DNA of 38,170 nucleotides, taken from positions 1,221-39,390 of the forward strand of contig DYPP01000017.1 of assembly GCA_020719845.1 (NCBI GenBank), read 5' to 3'. This stretch comes from Treponema denticola. Lineage in GTDB: Bacteria; Spirochaetota; Spirochaetia; Treponematales; Breznakiellaceae. This document shows positions 24,188-30,592 of the stretch, one piece after another. Numbering within the stretch: position 1 is the first letter of the stretch; the number at the start of each line of letters is the position of its first letter. The position numbers and the translations under genes were made by a program. The notes under the pieces were generated by a model. The model had not been told where the DNA came from and did no database searches. It worked only from the letters and a program-made list of their open reading frames with translations.

Positions 24188-25053
24188 GCGCGCTTCCTTT
24201 TCGGCAGGGCGCGGAGGTGGGCGGCGATCTTTTCCAGTTCGCGCTTGAATTCCGGCAGGACCGGATAGATCCGTTCCCCCCGGGAATACAGTTCCGCCGC
24301 CCGGCGGTCGTTGGGTATTTTGGCCAGCACGGGGATTTTTTCGGCGGCGCAGTAGTCGGCTACGGCGTCGTTGCCGATGCCGTGCCGGTTGATCACCACG
24401 CCGATGTCCTTGCCCAGTTCCCGCATCGTCTCCACCGCCAGCTTGAGGTCGTTGAGGCCGAAGGGCGTCGGTTCGGTCACCAGGATGACGAAGTCCGCGT
24501 CCTTGGACGCCTCGATGACCGGACAGGAGGTACCCGGCGGCGCGTCGTAGATCCGGTACGGATGGTCGCGGAAATTCTCTTTAATGTATTCCTTGGTCTG
24601 GGCGATGAGCGGAACCGCCTGTTCCTGCCCGATGTCCAGACGGCTTTCGACAAAGGTCATTTTGCCGAGCTCGCTGCGGGTGGAGGTACCCATGCGCAGG
24701 GGCACCATGGGCAGGGCGCCCACGGGACACAGCTCGGAGCAGGCGTAGCAACCGTGGCAGAGTTCGGGAAAGATCATGATTTCTTTGCCCAGCTTGATCA
24801 CAGCGTGAAAATTGCACACCTGGGTGCAGAGGCCGCAGAGGGTGCAGGCGTCGCTTTTCCACTCGGGAATCATCTTGAACTTGACTTCCCGGGCGGTTTC
24901 GGCGCCCTTGATGAAGAGTCCCGAATTGGGCTCTTCCACGTCCAGATCCACCAGTACGACGGGCTCATTTTCGGCCAGCAGGGCGGCAAGGTTGGTGGAT
25001 ACGGTGGTCTTGCCCGTGCCGCCCTTGCCGCTGGCGATGACGATATCCGCCAT
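24184..25053 (-). CDS. ParA/Mrp-type ATPase with ferredoxin insert (first copy)
   Basis: This 289-residue paralogue of the next gene starts MADIVIASGKGGTGKTTVSTNLAALL. The ferredoxin insert has CTLCGLCTQVC and CHGCYACSELCP (about residues 65-110). The switch residues APPGTSCPV and LVTEPTPFGLNDLKLAV are present. The ATG at 25051-25053 overlaps the stop of the zinc-ribbon protein by 1 bp (TGATG). The frame upstream to 25116 belongs to that gene in another frame. In ORP clusters two such ATPases occur side by side. The segment between the ferredoxin and the second Walker motif is longer and differs between the copies, suggesting each has a different partner. Confidence 0.93.
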   Translation of the reverse strand: MADIVIASGKGGTGKTTVSTNLAALLAENEPVVLVDLDVEEPNSGLFIKGAETAREVKFKMIPEWKSDACTLCGLCTQVCNFHAVIKLGKEIMIFPELCHGCYACSELCPVGALPMVPLRMGTSTRSELGKMTFVESRLDIGQEQAVPLIAQTKEYIKENFRDHPYRIYDAPPGTSCPVIEASKDADFVILVTEPTPFGLNDLKLAVETMRELGKDIGVVINRHGIGNDAVADYCAAEKIPVLAKIPNDRRAAELYSRGERIYPVLPEFKRELEKIAAHLRALPKRKRA

Positions 25054-25313
25054 CAGCTCTGTTTCCGGTCGTTGTATAGTTCTTCCCGCACCATGGTCTT
25101 GCCGCAGTTCGGGCATTTCAGGTCCGTGCAGGTTACGCCGGCCTGGTGGGGGACGCGCGTCTTGCAGGCGACGCAGAGACAGTAGCCGCTGGGTCCGTAC
25201 GCCCCGCCGCCCCGGCCCTGGCCGCGTCCACCGCCGCCCATGCCGCGGCCGCCGCCTCTTCCCGTGCCCGGACCGCCGCCGCCGGCGGGGCCCGTACCGT
25301 CTCCTCTGGGCAT
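25053..25313 (-). CDS. Gly-rich small protein with C-terminal zinc ribbon
   Basis: This 86-residue protein opens MPRGDGTGPAGGGGPGTGRGG, the motif that heads DUF5320-type proteins found with NifX/ORP genes. It then has a glycine/arginine-rich stretch to about residue 40 and a cysteine-rich end: CLCVACKTRVPHQ, then CTDLKCPNCGKTM, a likely rubredoxin-like or zinc-ribbon knuckle. AAGGAAG lies 8 bp before the ATG. Its gene is fused by 1 bp to the first ATPase. Such proteins are conserved in these clusters but have no known biochemical role. A small cluster carrier or scaffold is an inference. Confidence 0.75.
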   Translation of the reverse strand: MPRGDGTGPAGGGGPGTGRGGGRGMGGGGRGQGRGGGAYGPSGYCLCVACKTRVPHQAGVTCTDLKCPNCGKTMVREELYNDRKQS

Positions 25314-25340
25314 ACTGCTACTTCCTTGCGTCTATGGCCT

Positions 25341-25379
25341 GCGGGTCAACCCGCCGCCGGAACTTCCCGCGGGAAGTTC
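25341..25379 (-). other. Two tandem RNA hairpins within the ORP-like operon
   Basis: On the transcribed strand, a perfect 20-bp palindrome (25360-25379, GAACTTCCCG arm) overlaps the stop of the upstream NifX-like gene and is followed by GCGGG-TTGA-CCCGC (25341-25354). Neither has a U-run, so RNA processing or stability control is likelier than termination. Confidence 0.55.
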
Positions 25380-25725
25380 AATGGTCGCATTCGTTCTCAC
25401 CGATGCGCAGGGTGTCCGTCAGGTACTGGCGGACCAGCTCCTCGGGAGCCAACGCCGGCGCGCCGGCAAGAACCTCGATACCGAAAGACCGGAACAATTC
25501 CTGGGCGCGATCCCCCATGCCGCCGGCGATGATCAGCCCCACCTTCTGGTCCGCCAGCCACTTGGGCAGCAGGCCGGGCTCGTGGGGGGGCGGCACCAGT
25601 TCTTCCTGGGAAAGAATCTTTTCTTCCGCCGTGTTCGCGGTCAGCACCGCAAAAGTCCGACAGTGCCCAAAATGGGCGGTCAGCCGACCGTCAGCCAGGG
25701 GAATCGCGATCTTCAGAATATTCAT
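25378..25725 (-). CDS. NifX/NifB-type metal-cluster-binding protein (ORP-like)
   Basis: This 115-residue protein has the form of Desulfovibrio ORP and NifX: MNILKIAIPLADGRLTAHFGHCRTFAVL at the start, and VGLIIAGGMGDRAQELFRSFGIEVLAGA as the second half. The HFGHC segment and the GGMG loop are the family landmarks near the cofactor pocket. The C-terminus ends GENECDH, a family feature. CTGGAG lies about 7 bp before the ATG. Among the four paralogues here, this one is the most like ORP by length and motif order. The bound cluster (Fe, Mo or Mo-Cu) cannot be told from sequence. Confidence 0.88.
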   Translation of the reverse strand: MNILKIAIPLADGRLTAHFGHCRTFAVLTANTAEEKILSQEELVPPPHEPGLLPKWLADQKVGLIIAGGMGDRAQELFRSFGIEVLAGAPALAPEELVRQYLTDTLRIGENECDH

Positions 25726-25742
25726 GGGTTGCTCCAGTTGCC

Positions 25743-25757
25743 AATAGGATGCCTATT
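25743..25757 (-). other. Small stem-loop over the stop codon of the DUF5320-like gene
   Basis: AATAGG-CAT-CCTATT on the coding strand, a perfect 6-bp stem with a 3-base loop, covers the TAG stop. It lies between the Gly-rich gene and the ORP-like gene and adds to the hairpins that divide this operon. Confidence 0.4.
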
Positions 25758-26115
25758 TATCCTCGGTTTTCTGAACGTCCGTCAAGCGTTTGCGGATCGC
25801 CTTGAGCTCTTCTTCCAGGTATTCGGCTTGCCGCTCCAGGTTCCACTGCTCCATCTCCGGGGTGGGTTGGGCCACCGCCGGGGGCGCGTAGGGATACGCC
25901 GGTACGCCGGGGGCATAGCCCCGGCCCCAGCCCCGACCCCGACCGAAGCCGCCGCCGAAACCACCAAAACCACCGCCGAAACCCGCGCCGCGGCCCAAGC
26001 CGCGACCGCCGTAGGGATTCATGTATCCCGGACTTCCGCTTCCGGAGCAATAGCCCGCTCCCCGGCCCGTCATCGATCCCCTTCCGTTGGGACCAGTCCT
26101 GTCACCTCTGGGCAT
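25753..26115 (-). CDS. DUF5320-like Gly-rich protein
   Basis: This 120-residue protein starts MPRGDRTGPNGRGSMTGRGAGYC, a well-known opening of DUF5320 proteins from anaerobes. A Gly/Phe/Arg-rich repeat region (GGGFGGFGGGFGRGRGWGRG) covers about residues 35-65. A proline-rich linker follows, then a charged coiled-coil tail (EQWNLERQAEYLEEELKAIRKRL). AAGGAGG lies 6 bp before the ATG. The gene overlaps the end of the first NifX-like gene by 14 bp. DUF5320 genes are consistently linked to NifX/ORP and Mrp-type ATPase genes, but no activity is known. The coiled coil suggests a self-associating scaffold. Confidence 0.82.
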   Translation of the reverse strand: MPRGDRTGPNGRGSMTGRGAGYCSGSGSPGYMNPYGGRGLGRGAGFGGGFGGFGGGFGRGRGWGRGYAPGVPAYPYAPPAVAQPTPEMEQWNLERQAEYLEEELKAIRKRLTDVQKTEDK

Positions 26116-26515
26116 GATTACCTCCTTGCGTCCGCCATGGCCCGCCGGGGCCGCGGCCGTGCCGACGCCGTCGGCCGCCGCACCCGCATCCGGGCATGGA
26201 AAACGCGTCATTGTCCAATCGCCTTCCCATCCAGGCTTGAATCACCGTTTCCAGATCGCCGGCAACAAAGGGCAGCACGCGGATGCCCTGTTCCTGGGCC
26301 CGCGTTTCAACCTGCCGGGTAATCGCCCCGCAGATCAGCTCCCGTACGCCCTCTTGCCGCAGCAGCCGCAGCTTGGCGTCCGGATCGGCCTGATCCAGGT
26401 CCATTTCGTGCCGCTGGATTACCTGGGCGCCCCGGAGCTCCAGAATCAACGCGGTGCCGGCGGAATCGAATACCGGGGCGACGCGCTGGTTCCAGACGGT
26501 TATTGCCAACTTCAT
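26102..26515 (-). CDS. NifX/NifB-type metal-cluster-binding protein, first gene of the ORP-like operon
   Basis: This 137-residue protein begins MKLAITVWNQRVAPVFDSAG, the clear N-terminus of the family, and ends in MPGCGCGGRRRRHGRG, a Cys/Arg-rich tail seen in the long NifX-like proteins of ORP clusters. The middle has VRELICGAITRQVETRAQEQGIRVLPFVAGD. The ATG at 26513-26515 follows AAAAAGGG with only 1 bp spacing, and it stands about 13 bp after the GC of a sigma-54 promoter, so the leader would be only a couple of bases. The frame upstream to 26614 includes that promoter and was rejected. Function is probably binding or delivery of an Fe/Mo-type cluster. Confidence 0.85.
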   Translation of the reverse strand: MKLAITVWNQRVAPVFDSAGTALILELRGAQVIQRHEMDLDQADPDAKLRLLRQEGVRELICGAITRQVETRAQEQGIRVLPFVAGDLETVIQAWMGRRLDNDAFSMPGCGCGGRRRRHGRGPGGPWRTQGGNHAQR

Positions 26516-26527
26516 ACCCTTTTTATA

Positions 26528-26542
26528 GCATAAAGTGTGCCA
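26528..26542 (-). promoter_or_regulatory. Sigma-54 (RpoN) promoter of the ORP-like operon
   Basis: On the minus strand the sequence TGGCAC-ACTTT-ATGC has the GG and GC doublets separated by exactly 10 bp, the defining spacing of -24/-12 promoters, and the -24 box is consensus. It lies directly upstream of the first NifX-like gene, in the same neighbourhood as a sigma-54 activator gene (28187-29548). Confidence 0.75.
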
Positions 26543-26574
26543 ATCATATAAAACGAGGCGAATATTAGAAATTT

Positions 26575-26590
26575 GGCCGTCAAAACGGCC
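26575..26590 (+). other. Short hairpin, terminator-like toward the plus strand
   Basis: GGCCGT-CAAA-ACGGCC is a perfect 6-bp stem with a 4-base loop followed by TTTT on the plus strand. It lies 33 bp upstream of the sigma-54 promoter. No plus-strand gene ends here, so it may instead be a protein-binding palindrome or a block to antisense transcription. Confidence 0.35.
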
Positions 26591-26643
26591 TTTTAAGACG
26601 ATTCCACGCTGCACGAGCCGAAGGAATTAAATAACTGTCGCGG

Positions 26644-26649
26644 TATAAT
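26644..26649 (+). promoter_or_regulatory. Isolated TATAAT box upstream of the decarboxylase beta gene
   Basis: A perfect -10 hexamer on the plus strand without a recognisable -35 at the right distance. If used, it would give a leader of about 180 bases for the gene at 26834. Confidence 0.25.
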
Positions 26650-26668
26650 GTAGCACGCATAGAAATAT

Positions 26669-26710
26669 TGCAACATAAATGCGACAATATGTTGCATCTA
26701 TTTTGCGACA
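26669..26710. promoter_or_regulatory. Cluster of TGCRACA motifs, candidate activator-binding region (UAS)
   Basis: Four copies lie in 42 bp: TGCAACA (26669-26675), TGCGACA (26680-26686), inverted TGTTGCA (26690-26696) and TGCGACA (26704-26710). The first and third form a perfect 9-bp inverted repeat, TGCAACATA/TATGTTGCA, with a 10-bp centre. The cluster is centred about 150-160 bp upstream of the sigma-54 promoter, the usual place for enhancer-binding proteins, and lies between two divergent operons. Confidence 0.55.
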
Positions 26711-26833
26711 TAGTGCTATTCTTTCCGATGGCCCTTGTCGTCAAAGCGGCAGGTATGCGGACCGCCGTAGCCGTTGCGCTTCGACGTAGGCTATAGTAGC
26801 GATATATCCAACCCCTGACAGGAGAACTCCGGG

Positions 26834-27973
26834 ATGTTGCAAGAAATCGGCTATTTTTTCATTGCGGGAATCAGCGCCCTTGGTTGGCAGCAGGCCGTCA
26901 TGTACCTGGTGGGCGCCGTGCTGATCTGGCTGGCGGCGGCCAAAGACTACGAGCCCATGCTGCTGCTGCCCATCGGCTTCGGGGCCATCCTGGTCAACCT
27001 GCCCCTGGAAGTGGTCTGGGAACACGACGGCGTCGCGGGGGCGCTCAAAATTCTTTTTGAAGCCGGCATCCTGACCGAAATATTTCCCCTGCTGATCTTC
27101 ATCGGCGTCGGCGCCATGATCGATTTCAGCCCCCTCTTCCAGCGCCCCTGGCTGATGCTGTTCGGCGCCGCCGCCCACCTGGGCATCTTCATCACCATTT
27201 CCATCGCCGTGCTGCTGGGCTTCGACCTCAAGGAAGCGGCCTGCATCGGCGTCATCGGCGCCGCCGACGGTCCGACCACCATCTACATCACCACCAAGTT
27301 CGCCAAGCACCTGCTGGGTCCGATCATGGTGGTGGCCTACTCCTACATGTCCCTGGTGCCCATCATCCAGCCGCCGGTCATCCTGGCGCTGACCACCAAA
27401 AAGGAACGCCTGATCCACATGACCGCCGTGGACCGGCGGATTCCCAAAATCGTCACCGTTTCTTTTCCGGTCATCGTCACCCTGGTGGCCAGCCTGCTGG
27501 TGCCGATCGCGGCGCCGCTGATCGGCTTTCTGATGTTCGGCAACCTGGTGCGCGAGTCCGGCGTGCTGGCCAAGCTGTCCAGCACCGCCCAGAACGAACT
27601 TTCCAACCTGGTGACCCTGCTGTTGGGCATCACCGTGGGCGCGTCCATGCGGGCGGACAGTTTTCTGACCTTCGATACCCTGCTGATCATGGCGTTGGGC
27701 CTGCTGGCCTTCATCATCAACACCGCCGGGGGCGTGCTTTTTGCCAAGTTCATCAACCTTTTCCTGGTCAGGAAGATCAACCCCATGATCGGCGCCTGCG
27801 GTATTTCCGCCTTCCCGATGGCCAGCCGGGTCATCCAGAAAATGGCCCTCAAGGATGATCCGGGCAACATCATCCTGATGCACGCGGTCAGCGCCAACGT
27901 TTCCGGCCAAATAGGGTCGGTGGTGGCCGGAGGCCTGGTCCTGGCGCTGGTGCCCGTTCTGCTGAACGGCTAA
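26834..27973 (+). CDS. Sodium-pumping decarboxylase, membrane beta subunit
   Basis: This 379-residue, highly hydrophobic protein has about nine to eleven transmembrane segments and belongs to the OadB/MmdB/GcdB family, which moves sodium ions out of the cell as carboxybiotin is decarboxylated. The conserved pore segment GAADGPTTIYITTKFA carries Asp145, equivalent to the essential sodium-site Asp. The C-terminal IGACGISAFPMASRVIQKM and HAVSANVSGQIGSVVAGG match the second conserved region with the Asn/Ser sodium ligands. Length is normal. GGAG lies 10 bp before the ATG. The alpha (carboxyltransferase) and biotin carrier genes are not in this window, so the substrate among oxaloacetate, methylmalonyl-CoA, glutaconyl-CoA or malonate is open. 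Confidence 0.93.
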   Translation: MLQEIGYFFIAGISALGWQQAVMYLVGAVLIWLAAAKDYEPMLLLPIGFGAILVNLPLEVVWEHDGVAGALKILFEAGILTEIFPLLIFIGVGAMIDFSPLFQRPWLMLFGAAAHLGIFITISIAVLLGFDLKEAACIGVIGAADGPTTIYITTKFAKHLLGPIMVVAYSYMSLVPIIQPPVILALTTKKERLIHMTAVDRRIPKIVTVSFPVIVTLVASLLVPIAAPLIGFLMFGNLVRESGVLAKLSSTAQNELSNLVTLLLGITVGASMRADSFLTFDTLLIMALGLLAFIINTAGGVLFAKFINLFLVRKINPMIGACGISAFPMASRVIQKMALKDDPGNIILMHAVSANVSGQIGSVVAGGLVLALVPVLLNG

Positions 27974-27994
27974 AATTTTTATAGGAGCACGCGT

Positions 27995-28129
27995 ATGGAT
28001 ACGATCGCTTTTAACCAAAGTCTGGTGCTGGCCGGCGTCGGCATGGCCGTCCTGTTCGTTTTTATGGGCCTGATGATCCTGATCATCCACTATTTCCAGA
28101 TCATCGCGGGCAAATTCTCCGGCAAGTAG
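27995..28129 (+). CDS. Minimal gamma-like subunit of the decarboxylase (44 residues)
   Basis: The ATG at 27995 has AGGAG 7 bp upstream and starts 21 bp after the beta-subunit stop. The 44-residue product is a short N-terminus (MDTIAFNQSL), one transmembrane helix (about residues 11-36) and a lysine-bearing tail. OadG/MmdD-type gamma subunits have the same single N-terminal helix, but normally add a cytoplasmic, often proline-rich and metal-binding tail, which is missing here. It is too short for most gene finders. Position, ribosome site and helix together make it a real gene. Its role as a membrane anchor of the beta subunit is inference. Confidence 0.75.
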   Translation: MDTIAFNQSLVLAGVGMAVLFVFMGLMILIIHYFQIIAGKFSGK

Positions 28130-28186
28130 GAACCGCGCGCACGCCGCCGGCGCTGCGACCGCCGCCGGCGCGGCCGGACCCGCCCG

Positions 28187-29548
28187 CTAGTCCGTAGCCA
28201 GGTGGTATTTTTCCATTTTCCGGTACAGCGTAGCCCGATGGATGCCCAACAGGGCCGCCGCCCGGGACCGGTTCCAGCCGGTCTGTTCCAGGGCTTCCCG
28301 GATCAGGCGCTCTTCCGCGACGGCCCGGGAGGCGCGGAATTCATCCTGGGCACTGGTCTCCCGGGCACCCGCCGCCGAGGCGCCCTCGGGCGGCAGGCCC
28401 GGGGAGGCAACCCCGGCGGACCGCAGCTCCGGGGGCAGGTAGGATGCGTCGATCCGCGGCCGGGCGCAGAGCACCACTGCCCGTTCCACCACGTTTTCCA
28501 GCTCCCGGATATTCCCCGGCCAGGCGTAGGCGTACAGGGCGGCGTAGAAATCCTCGGTAAAACCCTGGATGGACTTGCCCATGCGCAGCTTGTAGGTCCG
28601 CAAGAAGTGCTCCGCCAGGTCCGGCAGGTCTTCCATGCGCCGCCTGAGGGGCGGCAGGGACAGGGTGATCACGTTGATGCGGTAGAACAGGTCCCGCCGA
28701 AAAGCGCCCTTCTCCACCAGTTCCCGCAGCGGCTGGTTGGTGGCGCAGACGATGCGCGCCGCCGTGCGCTCGGAAACCGTGGCTCCCAAGGGCTCGTAGA
28801 CCCCTTCCTGCAAAACCCGCAGCAGCTTGACCTGCATGGCCGGCGAAATATCGCCGATTTCATCCAGAAACAGGGTGCCCTTGTCGGCCTGCTTGAAGCG
28901 GCCCGGCTTGTCCTTGTCCGCGCCGGTAAAGGCGCCCTTCTTGTAGCCGAACAGCTCGGATTCCAGCAGCGTGTCCGGCAGGGCGCCGCAGTTGACCGCC
29001 ACGAAGGGACCCGCCGCGTGGGCGCTGCGGGCGTGGATGGCCCGGGCGGTGACTTCCTTGCCCGTGCCCGTTTCGCCTTCGATCAGCACCGTAGCCGCGC
29101 TGGCGGCCACCGTCGGCAGCAGGTCGACGACGGAACGCATCGCCGGGCTGCGGCTGGAATAGTCGCCCTCCACCGGACTGAGCCCCAGGTGCTGCTTCAG
29201 TTCTTCAATTTCCCGCAGGTCCCGGAAGGTCTCCGCGCCGCCGATGACCCGGCCGTCGGCGTCGACCAGCAGCGCCGTGGACACGCTGATCGGGATGCGC
29301 TCGCCCCCGGGGCTGATGCAGTACCCAGCGGCGTTGATGATCGGCTTGCCCGACCGCATCGTGCTGCGCAGCGGGCACTCGCGCTCGCACATGTTGGACT
29401 TGAACACCTCGTGGCAGAGCTTGCCCACCGCTTCGGCCCGGGGAATGCCGGTGATGGCTTCCGCCGCCCGGTTGAAGGACGTCACCCGCCACTGGGCGTC
29501 CACGGTGAAGACGCCGTCGGAAATGCTCTCCAGGATAATCTCCGTCAT
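28187..29548 (-). CDS. Sigma-54-dependent transcriptional activator with Cys-bearing PAS domain
   Basis: This 453-residue protein has an N-terminal PAS domain (1-118), an AAA+ central domain with Walker A GETGTGKE (158-165), GAFTGA (205-210, the sigma-54 contact loop) and Walker [11 protein letters not shown] (224-233), and a C-terminal Fis-type helix-turn-helix ([21 protein letters not shown]). The PAS domain holds Cys45, Cys54 and Cys58 in [16 protein letters not shown], an arrangement suited to redox or metal sensing. A homologous type of activator controls the ORP operons in Desulfovibrio (DVU2106), and the ORP-like operon here has a sigma-54 promoter, so it is the natural candidate regulator. 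The metallo-hydrolase gene precedes it by 51 bp on the same strand. Confidence 0.93.
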   Translation of the reverse strand: MTEIILESISDGVFTVDAQWRVTSFNRAAEAITGIPRAEAVGKLCHEVFKSNMCERECPLRSTMRSGKPIINAAGYCISPGGERIPISVSTALLVDADGRVIGGAETFRDLREIEELKQHLGLSPVEGDYSSRSPAMRSVVDLLPTVAASAATVLIEGETGTGKEVTARAIHARSAHAAGPFVAVNCGALPDTLLESELFGYKKGAFTGADKDKPGRFKQADKGTLFLDEIGDISPAMQVKLLRVLQEGVYEPLGATVSERTAARIVCATNQPLRELVEKGAFRRDLFYRINVITLSLPPLRRRMEDLPDLAEHFLRTYKLRMGKSIQGFTEDFYAALYAYAWPGNIRELENVVERAVVLCARPRIDASYLPPELRSAGVASPGLPPEGASAAGARETSAQDEFRASRAVAEERLIREALEQTGWNRSRAAALLGIHRATLYRKMEKYHLATD

Positions 29549-29599
29549 GTCCGTAGTGTACCCCTTGCCCAGTTTTCCGTCAGCGGCAGGAGCCGGGAG

Positions 29600-30439
29600 C
29601 TACCATTCGAACCGGCTCCCGGTGGCCAGCGGGCGGTAGCAGTCCAGGCCCGCCGCCATGGCGGCAACGCCCAGCGGACCGGTGCAGTGGCCCAGGGCGG
29701 CCAAGCGGCAGCGCGTCTGCGCCAGGTAGGAAACCGATTCGTCCAGCCGGACCTGGTCCGCCTCGACCAGGTGGGATCCGCCCACGACGGCCAGCAGGGT
29801 TTTGCCGAAGGCTTGCTGCACCGCGTCCAGCATGTTCATCATCCCCGGATGGGCACAGCCCAGCAGCACCGCCACGCCCTCGGGCAGGTCGAGGGCCAGG
29901 CAGACCTCGTCCCGAAAGTCATCCGGCACGCGGCCTTCCGGCCGATCCACCACAAAACGGGGATTCGGCCGTTCCCGGTCGTGCCGGCGGGGAAAGCCCT
30001 GCACCGCGTACACCCCGGGCAGCAGTTCCCGGACGCTGGTTGTATCCCCGGCGGCGCCGACGACCCGGTGCTCGACGCCCCGCTCCCGCAGGTAGTCCCG
30101 GTCAAAGTCGACGCCGTTGCAGCGCGGCGCCGGCGCTTCGTCCGACCACTTGCGGTCCAAAAATCCCGGTCCGGTGTAGAGGGGTCCACGATAGCCGACC
30201 CCGTCCAACAGGCGACGCAGGCCGCCGGAATGGTCGTAGTGGCCGTGGCTGACCACCAGGGCTTCCGCCCGCCCGACGTCCACGCCCAACAAGCGGGCGT
30301 TGTCCACAAAGGCGCCGCTTTTTCCCGTGTCAAAAAGCAGCGCCCTTCCCTCGCTTTCGATAAAAAAGGACAAGCCGTGTTCCGCGGTTGTGCCCGCCGG
30401 TCCCGGGCTGTTTTCCATTAGAGTCGTAACGCGCAGCAT
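29600..30439 (-). CDS. Metallo-beta-lactamase-fold hydrolase
   Basis: This 279-residue protein has the metal motif SHGHYDHSGG (His65, His67, Asp69, His70), a later metal ligand in GCAHPGMMN and a final LGHCTG. This subset resembles the family often labelled 7,8-dihydropterin-6-methyl-4-(beta-D-ribofuranosyl)-aminobenzene-5'-phosphate synthase, proteins common beside NifX/ORP and sigma-54 activator genes. The ATG at 30437-30439 has GAGG 4 bp upstream; the opening up to 30475 lacks family similarity. A TTGACA (30470-30475) with a 17-bp spacer to TAAGGT lies upstream, but it would put the start codon only 7 bp after the -10. The substrate is unknown; a pterin-linked function in the metal-cluster pathway is speculation. 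Confidence 0.88.
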   Translation of the reverse strand: MLRVTTLMENSPGPAGTTAEHGLSFFIESEGRALLFDTGKSGAFVDNARLLGVDVGRAEALVVSHGHYDHSGGLRRLLDGVGYRGPLYTGPGFLDRKWSDEAPAPRCNGVDFDRDYLRERGVEHRVVGAAGDTTSVRELLPGVYAVQGFPRRHDRERPNPRFVVDRPEGRVPDDFRDEVCLALDLPEGVAVLLGCAHPGMMNMLDAVQQAFGKTLLAVVGGSHLVEADQVRLDESVSYLAQTRCRLAALGHCTGPLGVAAMAAGLDCYRPLATGSRFEW

Positions 30440-30592
30440 GATCCTCACCTTACGGCCCTGCCGCGGCCGTGTCAACCGCGACGTTCCCGAGGTCCGGTTT
30501 CATCATTATCTCATCTCATTCCGGTCAGCGGCGCTGGCAGGCCGGGACTTCTTGGATTACACTTGAGGCACGCATAATAAAGGAAGTGGCGA

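Noticed and set aside
26701-26833. A second sigma-54 promoter for the decarboxylase beta gene
   Set aside because: The only GG-N10-GC spacing (GG at 26752-26753) lacks the GGCAC context; it does not meet the consensus.
28202-30421. A 739-codon plus-strand frame opposite the sigma-54 activator and metallo-hydrolase
   Set aside because: No domain motif and a composition typical of antisense frames; both minus-strand genes carry complete catalytic motifs.
30443-30475. TTGACA-17-TAAGGT as a firm promoter for the metallo-hydrolase gene
   Set aside because: The -10 matches poorly and would place the transcription start on the ATG, although a GAGG ribosome site is present; noted only in the gene entry.
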